In this document: positions 12,640 to 25,900 of the stretch, one piece after another
Layout of the letters: each line of letters starts with the position of its first letter
Position numbering within the stretch: position 1 is the stretch's first letter
DNA from: Colletes latitarsis
Taxonomy: Eukaryota > Arthropoda > Insecta > Hymenoptera > Colletidae
NCBI RefSeq assembly: GCF_051014445.1
Contig: NW_027488378.1
Coordinates: forward strand, 558,001 to 622,000
Reading direction: 5' to 3'
Length of the DNA: 64,000 bases
Notes under the pieces: generated by a model
What the model saw: only the letters and a program-made list of their open reading frames with translations
Told to the model about the DNA's origin: nothing
Databases searched by the model: none
Program-made: the position numbers and the translations under genes

Positions 12640-15600
12640 TCATCCGCCACGCCGAGGCGGCCGCCCGCGACGCCTCGCGACCGGGCGACGACCTCGGGCC
12701 ACCGCACGAGCGCGAGCTTCAGCGCGCCGCTGAAGCTCGCGCTCCCTCCCCGCGGCCTCCTTCTGCAACATTACGTTCTCGCAGAAGGAGGCCACGGCCC
12801 TCCACTTCTCCTCGCTGCCGAGCATGGCGCGCACCACGCCCGGCAGCGAGACTTCCCGCCCGACGACGCCGACCAGGACACGGCGCTCCCCCTCCCACGC
12901 GGGGCATACCTCCAGGGTATGATCCGCCGTGTCCTGCTCAGCGTCGCAGTGGCAGCAACGCGCCGTCGGCTCCTTCCCTATCCGGCACAGGTATCTTCCG
13001 AAGCTGCCATGCCCGGAAAATACCTGTGCCATCCGGTAGGTGAGGCTGCCATGGCCTCTGTCCAGCCACTCCTTCAGGAGTGGCCGAACCGCCCCGACAG
13101 TCCGGTGCCCCGCGGTTGGCAGAGCCAGCCGCTCCTGCCACGCGAGCAACACGGACTGCCGGGCCTGGCGCTTCAAATCGCCCCAAGCAGGTTCCTGCCC
13201 GCCCGGGACCGCCCCCACCCCCGCGCGACGGTCGACGCGGTGCCGGTACATCACCGCGTGCGACCGCGCGAGCAGGTCCATGGGCGGCATCCCCGCTAGA
13301 ACCGTCGCCGCCTCATGTGACATGGTCCGATACCCGCGGACGACCCTGAGCGCCATGCGCCTCTGCACCCGCATAGTCATGCTGCGCCGGGAGGCAGCCA
13401 GGTCGTCCGCCCAGACGGGGGCCCCGTATAGGGCCACCGACTGGACCATTGCCACATAGAGGCGACGAACTCGGCCCGCCGGGCCCCCCAGGTTGGGCAG
13501 GATCCGGCCCAGAGCCGCAACCATCCTTTCCAACCGGGGGACCAGGCAGCGGAAATGCTCCTCGAAACGCCAGTGGCTATCGAGGATCAGCCCCAGATAC
13601 CTGATCTGGGGCTTCACCTCGATGTCAGCCCCACCCACCCGGATCAGAGGGGGTGGCGGATCCTGCCGAGGTGAATGAAACGCAATCACCTCGGTCTTAT
13701 GGACCGCCACCGTCATCCCCATCCCCCTGATCCGGTCGACGACACGTTGCGACCCCTCCTCCGCGCGACGCATGGCCCTCCCCCAGTGCGCCCCGACGGC
13801 CAGCACCAGTGTGTCATCCGCATAACACACCGTGCTGATGCCGTCGGGGAGGCCGGCCCGCAACACCGAGTCGTACGCGATGTTCCACAGGAGTGGCCCG
13901 AGGACCGACCCCTGCGGAACACCGCAGTACACCTCCCTCCGCACCAGTGTGTCATCTGCATAACACACGGCGCTGACGCCGTCAGGGAGTTCGGCCCGCA
14001 ACACCTTATCGTACGCGACGAACCACAGGAGTGGCCCGAGGACCGACCCCTGCGGAACCCCGCAGTAGACCTCCCTCCGCATATCACCATCCTGGCCCGG
14101 ATACTCTATTCACCTCCCGCGGAGATAATCCCCGACGACTGCCCTGAGATAAGGTGGGACCCGATGATCTTCGAGACCCCTCCTTATCTCTTCCCAGGGA
14201 AGGGTGTTAAAGGCGTTGGCAATATCCAAGGATACTGCCAAAGCCACCCCTCCCCGGGAGACGGCCGACTCCGAGAGGGCCCTGACGTGACCTATCGCGT
14301 CGAGCGTCGATCGACCCTCCCGGAAACCGTACTGGCAGTCGGCTAGGCCGGGGGCACCACGCGACAGGTGCTCCACGAGGCGGGCAGCAATCACGCGCTC
14401 GAAGAGCTTGCCCATCTCGTCGAAGAGACAGATGGGCTGGTATGCGGAGAGAGACTCTGCGGGCCAACCCGCCTTCCGGAGGAGGAACATCCTCGCCACT
14501 TTCCAACTAGGGGGGAATCGCCCGTCCCTCAGGCATCGCTTAAACAACCGCCTGAGGTCAGCCCCAAGGTCGCCGTGGGTTAAGACCCAAACCCGGCCGG
14601 GCATACCATCCGGCCCCGGGGCCGTCTTACGCGCCCCGAGCCGTTTGATGGCCGTGGCCAGCTCCCCCTGCGTGACCCCCAGCTCGGCTACCCACTCAAT
14701 TGGGACGCCGACGCCACGGGAGGTCGTGATCCTCCCTCCCCAATTGGAAAGAGAATATTGACCACGTCCTCCAGCAGCCGGGGATCAAGACCCTCGGTGA
14801 CGGGCGGCACCCACGGGCAGAGCTTATTTAGCACCACCTTATCCGGGCGCCCCCAAGGATCGTCATCAAGGGTCTCGAGGAGCTCCTTCCATGCCCGGGT
14901 CTTGGCCCGTTTGATGGCGACCTGCAGAGCCATCCGCGACATGCGGTATGCCTCATACAGGTCATCTGCCCTCGCTCGCGCCACGCCATCGTCTCTTCGT
15001 AGACGACGGCGCGCGCGTGTGTACTGGCGTCGGGCGCGCACACACACGACGCGCAATTCTGCGATCGCGGCCGACCACCAGTACACCGCCCGGAGAGGAG
15101 ATGCCCGCCCGACTCGGAGCATCGTCGCGTCGCAAATATTTGCGACTAATCCCCCTGCGGCCAAGTTGCAGCGAGAGCAGCTGCCATCATAGCGTCCTTG
15201 TTCAGGCGCCGAAGCGCCCAGCGGCGCGGTGGGGCGCCAAACAGACGGTGGTGACGGGATGTACATCCGGGGGCAGAGACATCCATCCGAATATACCGGT
15301 GGTCCGAGAGTGTCTCTACCCACACCCCCACCAACCACCTGTCAACCCGACACCATGAGCACGGCGTTGGGGGTCCCGAATCCAACAACCACGATGGACC
15401 CCCCATATCGCCGCACGCACGTGTGCTCCGACCCCCGGTTCAGTAACCGAAGGTCGAGCCCGGCCGCCCAGTCGCCCAGGATCCCGCCGTGATCAGAGGT
15501 TCTGGGGAGTCCCCACACCAGCGACTTGGCGTTAAAATCCCCCAGGACCATCACCGGCCGTGCCGCGCAGCGCTGTATGCATGCCGCAGCCTCGCCCAGG

Positions 15601-15911
15601 TACTGCTCGAACGCGGCGTGACCGCTGCGGGGCGAGATGTAGCACCCCACTACGGCGACTCCCCCTCAGTCCATGGCGACGAATCCCCGACCACGCTCCA
15701 GGATGGAGAAAGGCGGGGTCCCGTCGCCTCCTACCCATACCGCCGCCACCACGCCGTCCGCGTCCCCCACCCAATGAGGGCGCTCAAAGACGCGGTGCGG
15801 CTCGGCGGCGACCGCCAGGCCAACTCCCCACTCCACGAGAACTTGGGACATCATGTCCTGTGCCGCGCGGCAGTGGTTGAGGTTGGCCTGGAGGATGAGA
15901 CGGGGCAACAT
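12640..15911 (-). pseudogene. Decayed ORF2 (endonuclease-RT-CCHC) of element A
   Basis: Pieces in order on the minus strand: endonuclease start with the LQANLNHCRAAQDMM motif and AEPHR (15666-15911), GDFNAKSLVWG (15342-15650), linker region (14688-15338), RT N-terminal part with SLDIANAFNTLPW motif A (14110-14604), and RT core to C-terminal CCHC (12640-14082). At least four frame or stop breaks separate them. The start codon overlaps a TAATG as in the intact copies. The last piece has two consecutive GVPQGS...YADD modules. The product would have nicked target DNA and copied the element RNA; this copy cannot make it. Confidence 0.85.
13804..14079 (-). repeat. 138-bp tandem duplication spanning RT GVPQGS and YADD motifs
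   Basis: Units 13804-13941 and 13942-14079 each encode 46 residues running from RREVYCGVPQGS to YADDTLV. The unit length keeps the frame. The units differ at many sites (for example WNIAYDSVLRAGL against WFVAYDKVLRAEL), so the repeat joins two different element lineages or is old. Each unit keeps YADD. Confidence 0.85.
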
Positions 15912-15914
15912 TAC

Positions 15915-16575
15915 TTAGCGGACGCCCCAGCCTCCTCCGGGCTGTCCGTCCCCGTGGCACCGTCCACCTCCATTGTGGACGATGCCACCGACCGCGGTGC
16001 CTGAACCAGAGAGGGCCGATTCCCCCTCTTCTTCCGGGAGGGGGGAGAGCACTTTTTTCTCCCCACCCTGTGATCGGCCGGCCTCCCCAAATCCGCACAT
16101 AGTGGGCAGTGGGGGGCCGCCGAGCACTGGCTCGTCCGGTGGTCTTTCGCCCCGCAGCGGGTAACATTGACAGCTGCGTCCCACTGGCGAGATGCACCAC
16201 TACCTCACGTGCCCAAGCTCGAGGCAGCGGTGACACTGGAGCAACACCCTCCCGGATTCCGCCACCTAGCGGGCAGCGAAGAGAGGGCGCCGGGCCCACA
16301 CAGACCCCAGGTTGGAAGGAGACCTGCGGATCTGCACGACCCGCATGTCTCCTTCGGGGCAGTCCCCCGGCCTCGCTAGGGCACGAGACACATCCAGCGC
16401 TGTGACCGAATCGTTCAGCCCACAAACGCGCATCTCCGTGCGCTTCATGGGCCTGGCGACCCGGACAACCCGCTCGCACAGTTGCTCTCGGAGGCTGTGG
16501 GCAAGTCGGTCCGCCTTCTTCCTGACCTCCGGCCCGGGAATCTCCAGCAGGAGGACCCCGGTCACGGCCCTCTTC
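15915..16575 (-). pseudogene. C-terminal part of ORF1 (gag-like) of element A
   Basis: Minus-strand pieces at 15915-16184 and 16266-16565 match the RNA-binding part of ORF1: the VLLLEIPGPE and KRTEMRVCGL regions, then remnants of the CCHC region. Frameshifts separate them and the N-terminal half is missing because the copy is truncated at 16575. Confidence 0.7.
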
Positions 16576-19500
16576 TTCCTTAATAGCCTGCTGCTTGCTA
16601 ACTACCTTACTGCTTGCTCACTAACATGCAACTTGCTTACTAGCAAACTGCTTACTTACCAGCATACTGCATGCTTACTAGCTTACTCGTTGCTTACTAG
16701 CTTACTACTTGCCTACTATCATGCTGCTTCCATACTAGCTTCCTTCTCGTTTACTAGCTCACTGCTTTCTTACTAGCTAACTGCTTTCTGACTAGCCAGC
16801 TGCTTGCTTAATAGCTTACTTGTAGCTTACTCGCTGCCTGCTTGCTTGCTAGCTTGCAGCTTGCTTACCAGCATACTGCTTTCTTACTAGCTAATTGCTT
16901 TTTTACTAGCCAGGTGCATGCTTACTAGCTTACCTGTTGCTAACGAGCTTACGCCTTGCTTAATAGCAGGGTGCATCCTTACTAACTTCCTGCTCGCTAC
17001 TAGCCCAATGCTTGCATACTAGCTTCCTCCTCGCTTACTAGCTCACTGCTTGCATACTAGCTTACTGCTTGCTTACTAGCTTACTGGTTGCTTACTAGCT
17101 AACTGCTTCCTTACTAGCTTGTTCCTTGATACTATCTTGCATGCTGCGTAATAGCTTACTGCTTGCTTTCTAGCTTACTGCTTGCTTATTAGCTTACTGC
17201 TTGCTTACTGGCATACTACTTGCTTACTAGATTGCTCCTTGCTTCCTAGCGTACTGCTTGCTTACTAGCATACTGCTCTCTTACAAGCCCACTGCTTGCC
17301 TACTATCTTACTGCTTGCTTACTAGCACTCTGCTTGCTTTCTAGCTTACTGCTTCCTTACTAGCTGCCAGTTCGCTTACTAGCTCACTGTTTGGTTACAA
17401 GCTTACTGCTTGCTTACATGCTTACTGCTTACTTACTAGCTTACTGCATGCTTATTAGCTTACTGTTTCTTTACTGGCATACTGCTTGCTAACTAGCATG
17501 CTGCTTGCATTCTAGCTTACTGCTTGCTTACTAGCCTGCTCCATGCTTTCTAGCCTACTGCGTGCTTTCTAGCATATTGCTTCCATACTAGCTTCCTGCT
17601 TGCTTACCTGCTTCCTGCTTGCTTACTAGCTTACTGGTTCCTTAGTTGCTTACTGCTAGCTTACTAGCATTCTGCTCTCTTGCTAGGACCATGCATACTT
17701 ACTAGCCTGCGGCATGCTTACTGGCATAATGCTTCCTTTCAACCTCGCTGCTCGCTCACCAGCTCACTGCTTGATTACCAGCTAACTGCTTGCATACATG
17801 CTTATTGCCCGCTTACCAGCTTTCAACTTTCTTACAAGCTTACTGGTTGTTTGCTAGCTTACTGCTTGCATACTAGCACACTGCTTCCTTACTAGCTTCC
17901 TCCACGGTTACTAGCTCACTGCTTGCTCATTAGCTTAATGCTTGCTTACAAGCTTACTGCTAGATTACGCTCTTACTACTTTCTGACTAGCCTGCTGCTT
18001 GCTTACAAGCTTACTGCATGCTTACTAGCTTGCTGCTGGCTTTCTAGCCTACTGCATGCTTACTAGCACACTGCTTTCATACTAGTTAATTGCTTTCTTG
18101 TTAGCTGGCAGCTTGCTTACTGGCTTACTGGTTACCTAATAGCTTACTACTTGCTTACTAGCTAACTGCCTTCCTACAAGCTTACACCTTCCTTACTAGC
18201 TTACTGCTTGCCTACAAGCTTAGTGCTTGCTAGTTAGCTTACACCTTGCCTACAAGCTTACTGCTAGCTTTCTAGCTTGCTGCTTGATAAATAGCATACA
18301 GCTTCCATACTAGCATCCTCCACGCTTACTAGCTCACTGCATGCTTACTAGCTTACAGCTTGCTTACTACCTTACTTCTTGCTCAATAGCTATCTGCCTT
18401 CTTACTAGCCTGCTGCTTCTTTTCTAGCTTAGTGCTGGCTTGCTATCTTGCTACTTGCTTACATGCTAATTGCTTTCATTCCAGCTTACTGCATGCTTAC
18501 TAGAAGGTTGCTTCCTTATTTGCTTACTGCTTCCTTACTAGCTTCCTGCTCGCTTACTAGCTCACAGCTAGGTTACTCGCTTCCTGATTCTTACTAGCAT
18601 ACTACTTCCTTACTAGCAAATTGCATTCTCACCAGCCTGCTGCTTGCTTACTAGCTTACTTGTTGCTCACTAGCTTACTGCTAGCATACTAGCTTAGTGC
18701 TTTCTGGCTAGCCCGTTGCTTGGTTTACAACACACTGCATGCTTACTAGCTTACTGGTAGCTTACTCGCTTACTACTTGCTTACTAGCTCACTTCTTGCT
18801 TTCTAGCTTATTGCTTGCTCACTATCATACTTCCTCCTTACTGGCTTCCTGCTCGCCTGCTATTTCACTGCTTGCTTACTAGCTTACTGCTTGCTTGCAA
18901 GATTACTACGCGCCTGCTATTTCACTGCTTCCATACTAGCTTCCTGCTTGCTTACTAGTACAATGCTTTCTTACTAGCTAACCGCTATCTTAGCAGCCTG
19001 AAGATAGCTAACTCTCATACTGGTTGCTTACACGCTTACTGCTTCCTTACCAGCTTCCACCACGCTTACTTGCTCACTGCTTGCCTACTAGCTTACTGCC
19101 AGCTTTCTCGCTTCCTGTTTGCTTGCTAGCTTGCTGCTTTCTTTCTAGCGTGCTGCTTGCTTACCGGCATTCTACTTCCTTACTAGCTAATTGCTTTCTT
19201 ACTAGCCTGCTGCTTCTTTACTAGCTGCCAGTACGCTTATTAGCTCACTGCTTGCTTACTACATTACTGCCTGCTCACTAGCTTACAGCAAGCATGCTCG
19301 CTTACTGCTTGCTTACTAGCTTGCTACTTGTGTTCCAGCCTACTGCTCGCTTACTAGCATATCACATTCTTACTAGCTGATTGCATTGTTACTAGCCTGC
19401 TGCTTGCTTACTACCTTACCACATACTTACTAGCTAACAACTTTCTTAACACCATACTGCATGCTTACTATCTCACTGCTCGCTTACAAGCTTACTGCTT

Positions 19501-19825
19501 GCTTACCAGCTTACTGCTTGCTTACTAGCTTACTGCTTACTTACTTCCTAACTGCTCCCTTCATACAATCCTGCTTTCTTCTTAACTTACTTCTTTCCTA
19601 CTAACTTACAGCTCTCTTACTAGCCGAATGCTTCTCAACTAGATTCCTGCTTGCTTACCAGCTTACTGCTTTGTTAGTAACTTAGTGCTTTGTTACTAGC
19701 TTGCTGCTTGCTTTCTAGCTCACTGGTTGCTTACTAGCTTACTACATGCTTACTAGCTTGCTGCTTGCTTTCTAGCTTTCTGGTTGCTTACAAGGATACC
19801 GCTTGCTTACAAGCTCCCTGCTCGC
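16576..19825 (+). repeat. 19-bp satellite array, block 4
   Basis: Same satellite and orientation. The last 15 bases (19811-19825, AAGCTCCCTGCTCGC) form the left target-site duplication of element C. Confidence 0.9.
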
Positions 19826-22385
19826 GGACGTGGACGGGGAGGGGGGGGGGGGAGTCGCCATGGTGGGGTGCTACATATCGCCCCCCAGCGGTCACGTCGG
19901 GTTCGAGCAGTACCTGGCCAAGGTCGCGGCATGCATGCAGCGCTGCGCGGCCCGGCCGGTGCTGGTCCTGGGGGACTTCAACGCCCAGTCGGAGGCCTGG
20001 GGATCCCCCTGGACTTTTCCCCCAGGACCGTTCGCGGCGGGATCCTCGGCTACTGGGCGGCGGGGCTCGACCTTCGGTTACTGAACCGGAGGACGGAGCA
20101 CACGTGTGTGCGGCGATATGGGGGGTCTATCGTGGATGTTGGATTCGCGACCCCCAACGCCGTGCGCATGGTGTCGGGGTGGCACGAGGTCGCGGGGGCA
20201 GAGGCGCTCTCGGACCACCGATATATCCGAATGGAGGTCTCTGCCGCTGGGGGGGATGCATCCTGACACCACCGTCCGGGTGGTACCCCACCGCGCCGCT
20301 GGGCGTTTCGGCGCCTGGACACGGACGCCCTGATGGCAGCTGCCCTCGCTGCAACTCGGCCGCAGGGGGCGGCCAAGTTGTCGAGTATAGAGGTGGAGGT
20401 CGCCCGGCTCGGGGGGATGGTCGTGAACATATGTGACGCGGCGATGCCCCGGGTCGGGCGGGCTTCTCCTCGCCGGGCGGTGTACTGGTGGTCGGCCGCG
20501 ATCGCGGAAATGCGAGACGCGAGTGTCCGCGCTCGACGTCAGTACACCCGCGCGCGCCGTCGTCTACGGAGAGACGATAGCGTGGCGCGAGCGAGGGCAG
20601 ATGACCTGTATGAGGCATACCGCATGTCGCGGACGGCTCTGCAGGTCGCCATCAAACGGGCCAAGACCCGGGCATGGAAGGAGCGCCTCGAGACCCTTGA
20701 TGACGAACCATGGGGGCGCCCTTATAAGGTGGTGCTGAACAAGCTCCGCCCGTGGGCGCCCTCCGTCACCGAGGGCCTTGACCCCCGGCTGATGTAGGAC
20801 GTGGTCAATACTCTCGTCCCAATTGGGGAGATGGGACCACGTCCTCCGGCAGAGGCGACGGCCCCGTTGGAGTGGGTGGCCGTGCCGGGTGTCACGCATG
20901 GGGAGCTGGCCGCGGCCATCAGACGACTCGGGGCGCGTAACACGGCCCCGGGTCCGGATGGTGTGCCCGGCCGGGTTTGGGTCTTAACCCACGGCGTCCT
21001 TGGGGCCGAACTCAGGCGGTTGTTTAACCGATGCCTGTGGGACGGGCGATTTCCCCCCAGCTGGAAGGTGGCGAGGATGGTCCTCCTCCGGAAGGACCTC
21101 GCGTCGACCACATACCGGCCCATCTGTCTCCTCGACGAGGTGGGCAAGCTCTTCGAGCGAGTGATTCCTGCCCGCCTCGTCGAGCACCTGTCACGGAGTG
21201 CTCCGGGCCTGGCCGACTGCCAGTACGGTTTCCGGGGGTGTGGGGGGGGGGGCCGGTCGACGGTCGACGCGATTAGTCGGGTCAGGGCCCTCTCGGAGTC
21301 GGCCGTCTCGCGGGGAGGGGTGGCGTTGGCGGTATCGCTAGATATTGCCAAAGCGTTTAACTCCCTTCCCTGGGGGGAGATACGGAGGGGGATCGAATAT
21401 CATCGGGTCCCCTCGTGTCTCAGGGCAGTCGTCGGGGATTATCTCCGCGGCAGGTGGATCGAGTATCCGGGCCGGGAGGGTGATATGCGGAGGGCCAAGC
21501 GCCTCGACGAGGAGGGGGCGCAACGCGTCGTCGACCGGATCAGGGGGATGGGGATGACGGTGGCGGTCCATAAGACCGAGGTGATAGCGATCCATTCATC
21601 TCGGCAGGATCCGCCACCCCCTTTGATCCGGGTGTGTGGGGCTGATATCGAGGTGAAGCCCCGGATGAGGTATCTGGGGCTGATCCTCGATAGCCACTGG
21701 CGCTTCGAGGAGCATTTCCGCTGCCTGGTTCCCCGGTTGGGGAGGATGGTGTCGGCTTTAGGCCGGATCCACCCCAACCTGGGGGGTCCGGCGGGACGAG
21801 TTCGCCGCCTCTATGTGGCAATGGTTCAGCCGGTGGCCATATACGGGGCCCCCGTCTGGGCGGACGACCTGGCGTCAGGCCCGGCAGTTCGTGGTGCTCG
21901 CGTGGCAGGAGCGGTTGGCCCTGCCAACCTCGGGGCACCGAACAGTCGGAGCTGTTCGGCCACTCCTGAGTGAGTGGCTAGACAGAGGCCATGGAAGCCT
22001 CACTTACCGGATGGGACAGGTATTTTCCGGGCATGGTAGCTTCGGAAGATACCTGTGCCGGATAGGGAAGAAGCCGACGGCGCGTTGCTGCCATTGTGAC
22101 GCTGAGCAGGACACGGCTGATCATACCCTCCAGGAATGCCCAGCGTGGGAGGGGGAGCGCCGTGTCCTGGTCGGCGTCATAGGGCGGGAAGGCTCGCTGC
22201 CGGGTGTGGTGCGGGCCATGCTCGGCTGCGAGAGGAAGTGGAGGGCTGTGGCCTCCTTCTGCGAGACCGTAATGCTGCAGAAAGAGGCCGCGGGAAGGGA
22301 GCGCGAGCTCCAGCGGCGCGCTGAGGCTCGCGCTCGTATGGTGGCGCGAGGGCGTCGCGGGCGGCGGCCTTTGCGCGGCGGATGA
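19826..22385 (+). pseudogene. ORF2 remnant of element C lacking the RT catalytic box
   Basis: Visible pieces: endonuclease with GDFNAQSEAWGS (19803-20084) and LSDHRYIRMEV (19784-20266), linker (20333-20797), RT with SLDIAKAFNSLPW motif A (20801-21973), and C-terminal CCHC (21813-22385, RCCHCDAEQDTADHTLQEC). At about 21490 the sequence jumps from DMRR to the region after YADD, losing GVPQGS and YADD (about 150 bp). At about 21880 a second jump of about 235 bp removes the segment after DDLA. Stops and frameshifts are also present. Confidence 0.85.
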
Positions 22386-22878
22386 CCCTGGCTGGGAGGT
22401 GGGCCCTGAGGGGAGCCTCCTCCCGCCAGGCGGCGATGGGTCGGACCGGGTGGGTCCGGCCCACGGGGAGGCACCCTCGGTGGCCTGGAGCGGCCATGAG
22501 CTCCCGACCGCCGAGGGGTAGAAACGGGGTCGCAGGCGGTTGCGAGTTGGGGCACGCAGCCCGCCACAAAAAGCGGCCGCTCGACGGATGGCGGCGGGAT
22601 GGAATGGCCCCGTCCTGCCGCTATGAGACAGAGTGCCTACCAGGGGGACCGTTTGTCCCCCCCGGGGATGGGCGCAAAAAGCGGGCACGGCGAGGATACC
22701 GGAAGAATGCTTCGAGCTATTCCCGGTATCCTCCCAAATCGTGCGGAAGGGTCACCGTGGGGTTTTTAGTGGGTAGGTCCCGCGTCCGTCATTCTACGGG
22801 CGCGTGGAATCCCACACACCTCTCCCGCCTCTCCCCAAAGAGGTGGGAGGGAGTCTTAAGAAGATTTTCCCCACGACA

Positions 22879-22901
<23 letters not shown>
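19826..22901 (+). mobile_element. R1-clade non-LTR element C, 5'-truncated and internally deleted
   Basis: Starts inside the endonuclease coding region and ends in a poly(A) from 22878. Flanks are AAGCTCCCTGCTCGC (19811-19825) and AAGCTCCCAGCTCGC (22902-22916), a 14/15 target-site duplication, which fixes the insertion boundaries within satellite. Two internal deletions remove RT sequence. Confidence 0.88.
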
Positions 22902-22909
<8 letters not shown>

Positions 22910-25900
22910 AGCTCGCTTATTTGTTCACTGCTTGCTTACTAGCTTACAGCTTGCTAACTAGCTCCCTCCTCGCTTACTAGCTCACTGCTTGCCTACTAGC
23001 TCACTGCTTGCTTACTATGTTACTGCTTGTTTGCAAGCTTACTGCTTGCTTGCTAGCTTGCTGGTTCCTTAATAGCTTACTGTAAGTTTACTAGGATTCT
23101 GCTCTCTTACTAGATCCATGCTCGCTTACTAGCTTACTGCATGCTAACTAGCATAATGCTTCCTTACCACCTCGCTGCTCGCTTATTTGCTCACTGCTTC
23201 CATACCAGCCTGCACCTAGCTTTGTGGCTTACTGCTTGCTTACTAGCTTGCGTCGCGCATCCTACCCTACTGCTTGCGAACTAGCATACCGCATCCTTAC
23301 TATCTAACTGCATTCTTACTAGCTTGATAATTGCTTAGTAACTAACTGCTTTCTTACCAGCTTACTGCTTGCTTACTAGCTTACTGGTTGCTTACTATCT
23401 TACTGCTTGCTTCCTAGCATAATGCTTCCTTGGTAGCTCCCAGCTCCCTTCTTATCTCTCTGCTTGCGTACTAGCTTACTGCTTTCCTACTATCTCACTG
23501 CATGCTTACTAGCATACTGCTTTCTTACTAGCTCACTGCTTGCTTACTAGCTCCCTCCTCGCTTACTGGCTCACTGCTTGCCTACTAGCTCACTGCTTGC
23601 TTACTATGTTACTGCTTGCTTCCGAGCTTACTGCTTGCATACGAGCTTACAGCTTCCTTGCTAGTATCTTGCTCGCTTGCAAGCTCAATGCTTGCTTACA
23701 ACCTTACTGCTAGCTTACTTGCTTACTGCTAGCCTGCTCGCTTAACGCTTGCATGGTACCTTGATGCTTGCGTCCTAGCATACTGCTTCCCTATCAGCTT
23801 CCTCCTCGCTCACTGGCTCACTGCATGCTTACCAGCTTACTGCTAGATTGCTCGCTTCCTGCTTGCATTCTAAGTTGCTGCTTGCTTACTAGCTTCCTGC
23901 TTGCTCACTAGCTCGCTGCTTGCTTACTAGATTACTGCTTGCTTACTAGCTACCTACTTTCTTGCTATCCTGCTGCTTCCGGACTATCTTACGGCTTCCT
24001 TACTAGTACCTTGAACGATTACCAGCTCACTGCTTCCTTACTAGCTTACTGTTTGCTTACTAGCTTACTGCTTGCTAACTAGCTCCCTCGACGCTTACTA
24101 GCTCACTGCTTGCCTACTTGTTCACTGCTTGCTTACTTGCTTACTGCTTGCATACTAGCTTACTGGTTGCTTACTAGCTTACCGCTTGCTTGCAAGCTTA
24201 CTGCCTGCTTACTATCTTACTGCTTGCTGACTACTTCACTGCTATCTTACTACATTGCTGCTTCCTTCCTAAGTTACTGCTTTCGTACTAGCTTACTGCT
24301 AGTTTACTAGCATATCGATACCTTAATTGCTTTCTCCTCGCTTACTACCTCACTGCTTGTATACTAGCTTACTGATTGCTTACTTCCTTTTTGCTTTCTT
24401 ACCAGCCTGCTGCTTCCTTACTAGCTTTCTCCACGCTTACTACCTCACTGCTTGCTTACTAGCTTACTGCTTTATTTACCAGCTTACAGCTAGCTGACTC
24501 GCATACTGCCTGCCTACTAGCTTCCTCCTCGCTCACTAGCTCACGGCTTGCTTACTGGCTTACGGCTTGCTTACTGGATACGGCTTGCTTACTAGCTTGC
24601 TGCATGCTTACTAGCTCCTTCTCGCATACTATCTCACAGCTTGCTTACTAGCTAACTACTTGCCTACTATATTGCTGCTTGCTTTCTACCTCCCTGCTTG
24701 CTTCCCAAATTGCTGCTTCCTTACTAGCCGAATGATTCCTCACTAGGTACCTGCATGGTTACTAGCTTACAGCTTGCTAACTAGCTAATTGCTTTCTTTC
24801 TAGCCTGGTGCTTGCTTACTAGCTTACATGTTGCTTGCTAGCATACTGCCTGCTTACAAGCATACTGCTTCGATACTAGCCTTCTACAGTCTTGCAAGCT
24901 CACTACTTGCATACTACCTTACTGGCTGCTTACCTCCTTACTGCTAGCTTACTAGCTTCCTGCTTTGTACTAACTGACTGCTGTGTTACTGACATATTGC
25001 TTGCTTACTCGCTTACTGCTTGCTTACTAGCATACTGCTCCCTTACGGGGCGAATGCTTCCTTACTAGCTTCCTGCTTGCTTACTGGCTTACTGCTTTGT
25101 TAGTATCTTACTCCTTTGTTACTAGCTTACCGCTTGCTTACTAGCTGACTGCTAGATTACTTGCTTACAGCTTGCTTACTAGCTTACTGCTTGCTTGCTA
25201 GCCTGCTGCTTGCTTTCTGGGTTACTGCTTCTTACTAGCTTCCAGCTTGCTTACTAGCTCACTCCTTGCTTACTGCCTTAATGGTTGCTTACTAGCTTAC
25301 TGCTTGCTTACTAGCTTACTCCTAGGTAAACAGCTAACTACTTCCTTACTAGCCTGCTGATCGGTTACTACCATACCGCTTCCTTACTAGCTTCCTGGTT
25401 GCGTAGTAACTTACTGCTTTGTTACTAGCTTACTGCTTGCTTAATGGCTAACTGCTTTCATACTAGCCTGCTGCTTGCTTACTAGATTACTGCTTTGTTA
25501 CTAGCTCCCTGCTCGCTAACCAGCTCACTGCATGCTAACTAGCTTACCGCTAGCTTACCCTCTTACTGCTTCCTTACTAGCTTCCTGCACGCTTACTAGC
25601 CCGCTGCTTTCTTACTAGCTAAGTGCTTTCTTACTAGCCTGCTGCTTGCGTAGTAGCGTACTGGTTACTCACTTCCATACCGCTTGCTTAGTAGCATACT
25701 GCTTCCTTACTAGCTTCCTCTACCCTTACTTGCTCACAGCTTGCTTACTAACTTACTGCTTGCTTACTAGCTTACTGCTTGGTTACTAGCATACTGCATC
25801 CTTACCAGCAGCCTACTCGCATAACACCTCACAGCTTGCTTACGAGCTCACTGCTTGCTTACTAGCTTACTGCTTTATTACCACCTCACTGCTTGCTTAC

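Larger units (their letters stand above)
12086..16575 (-). mobile_element. R1-clade non-LTR element A, 5'-truncated in ORF1
   Basis: Poly(T) of 37 nt at 12086-12122, then 3' UTR, ORF2 and part of ORF1. It ends at about 16575 inside the middle of ORF1, where satellite resumes. Reading frames are broken many times, so this is an older copy. It carries a 138-bp in-frame duplication of the RT catalytic region (13804-14079). Confidence 0.85.
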
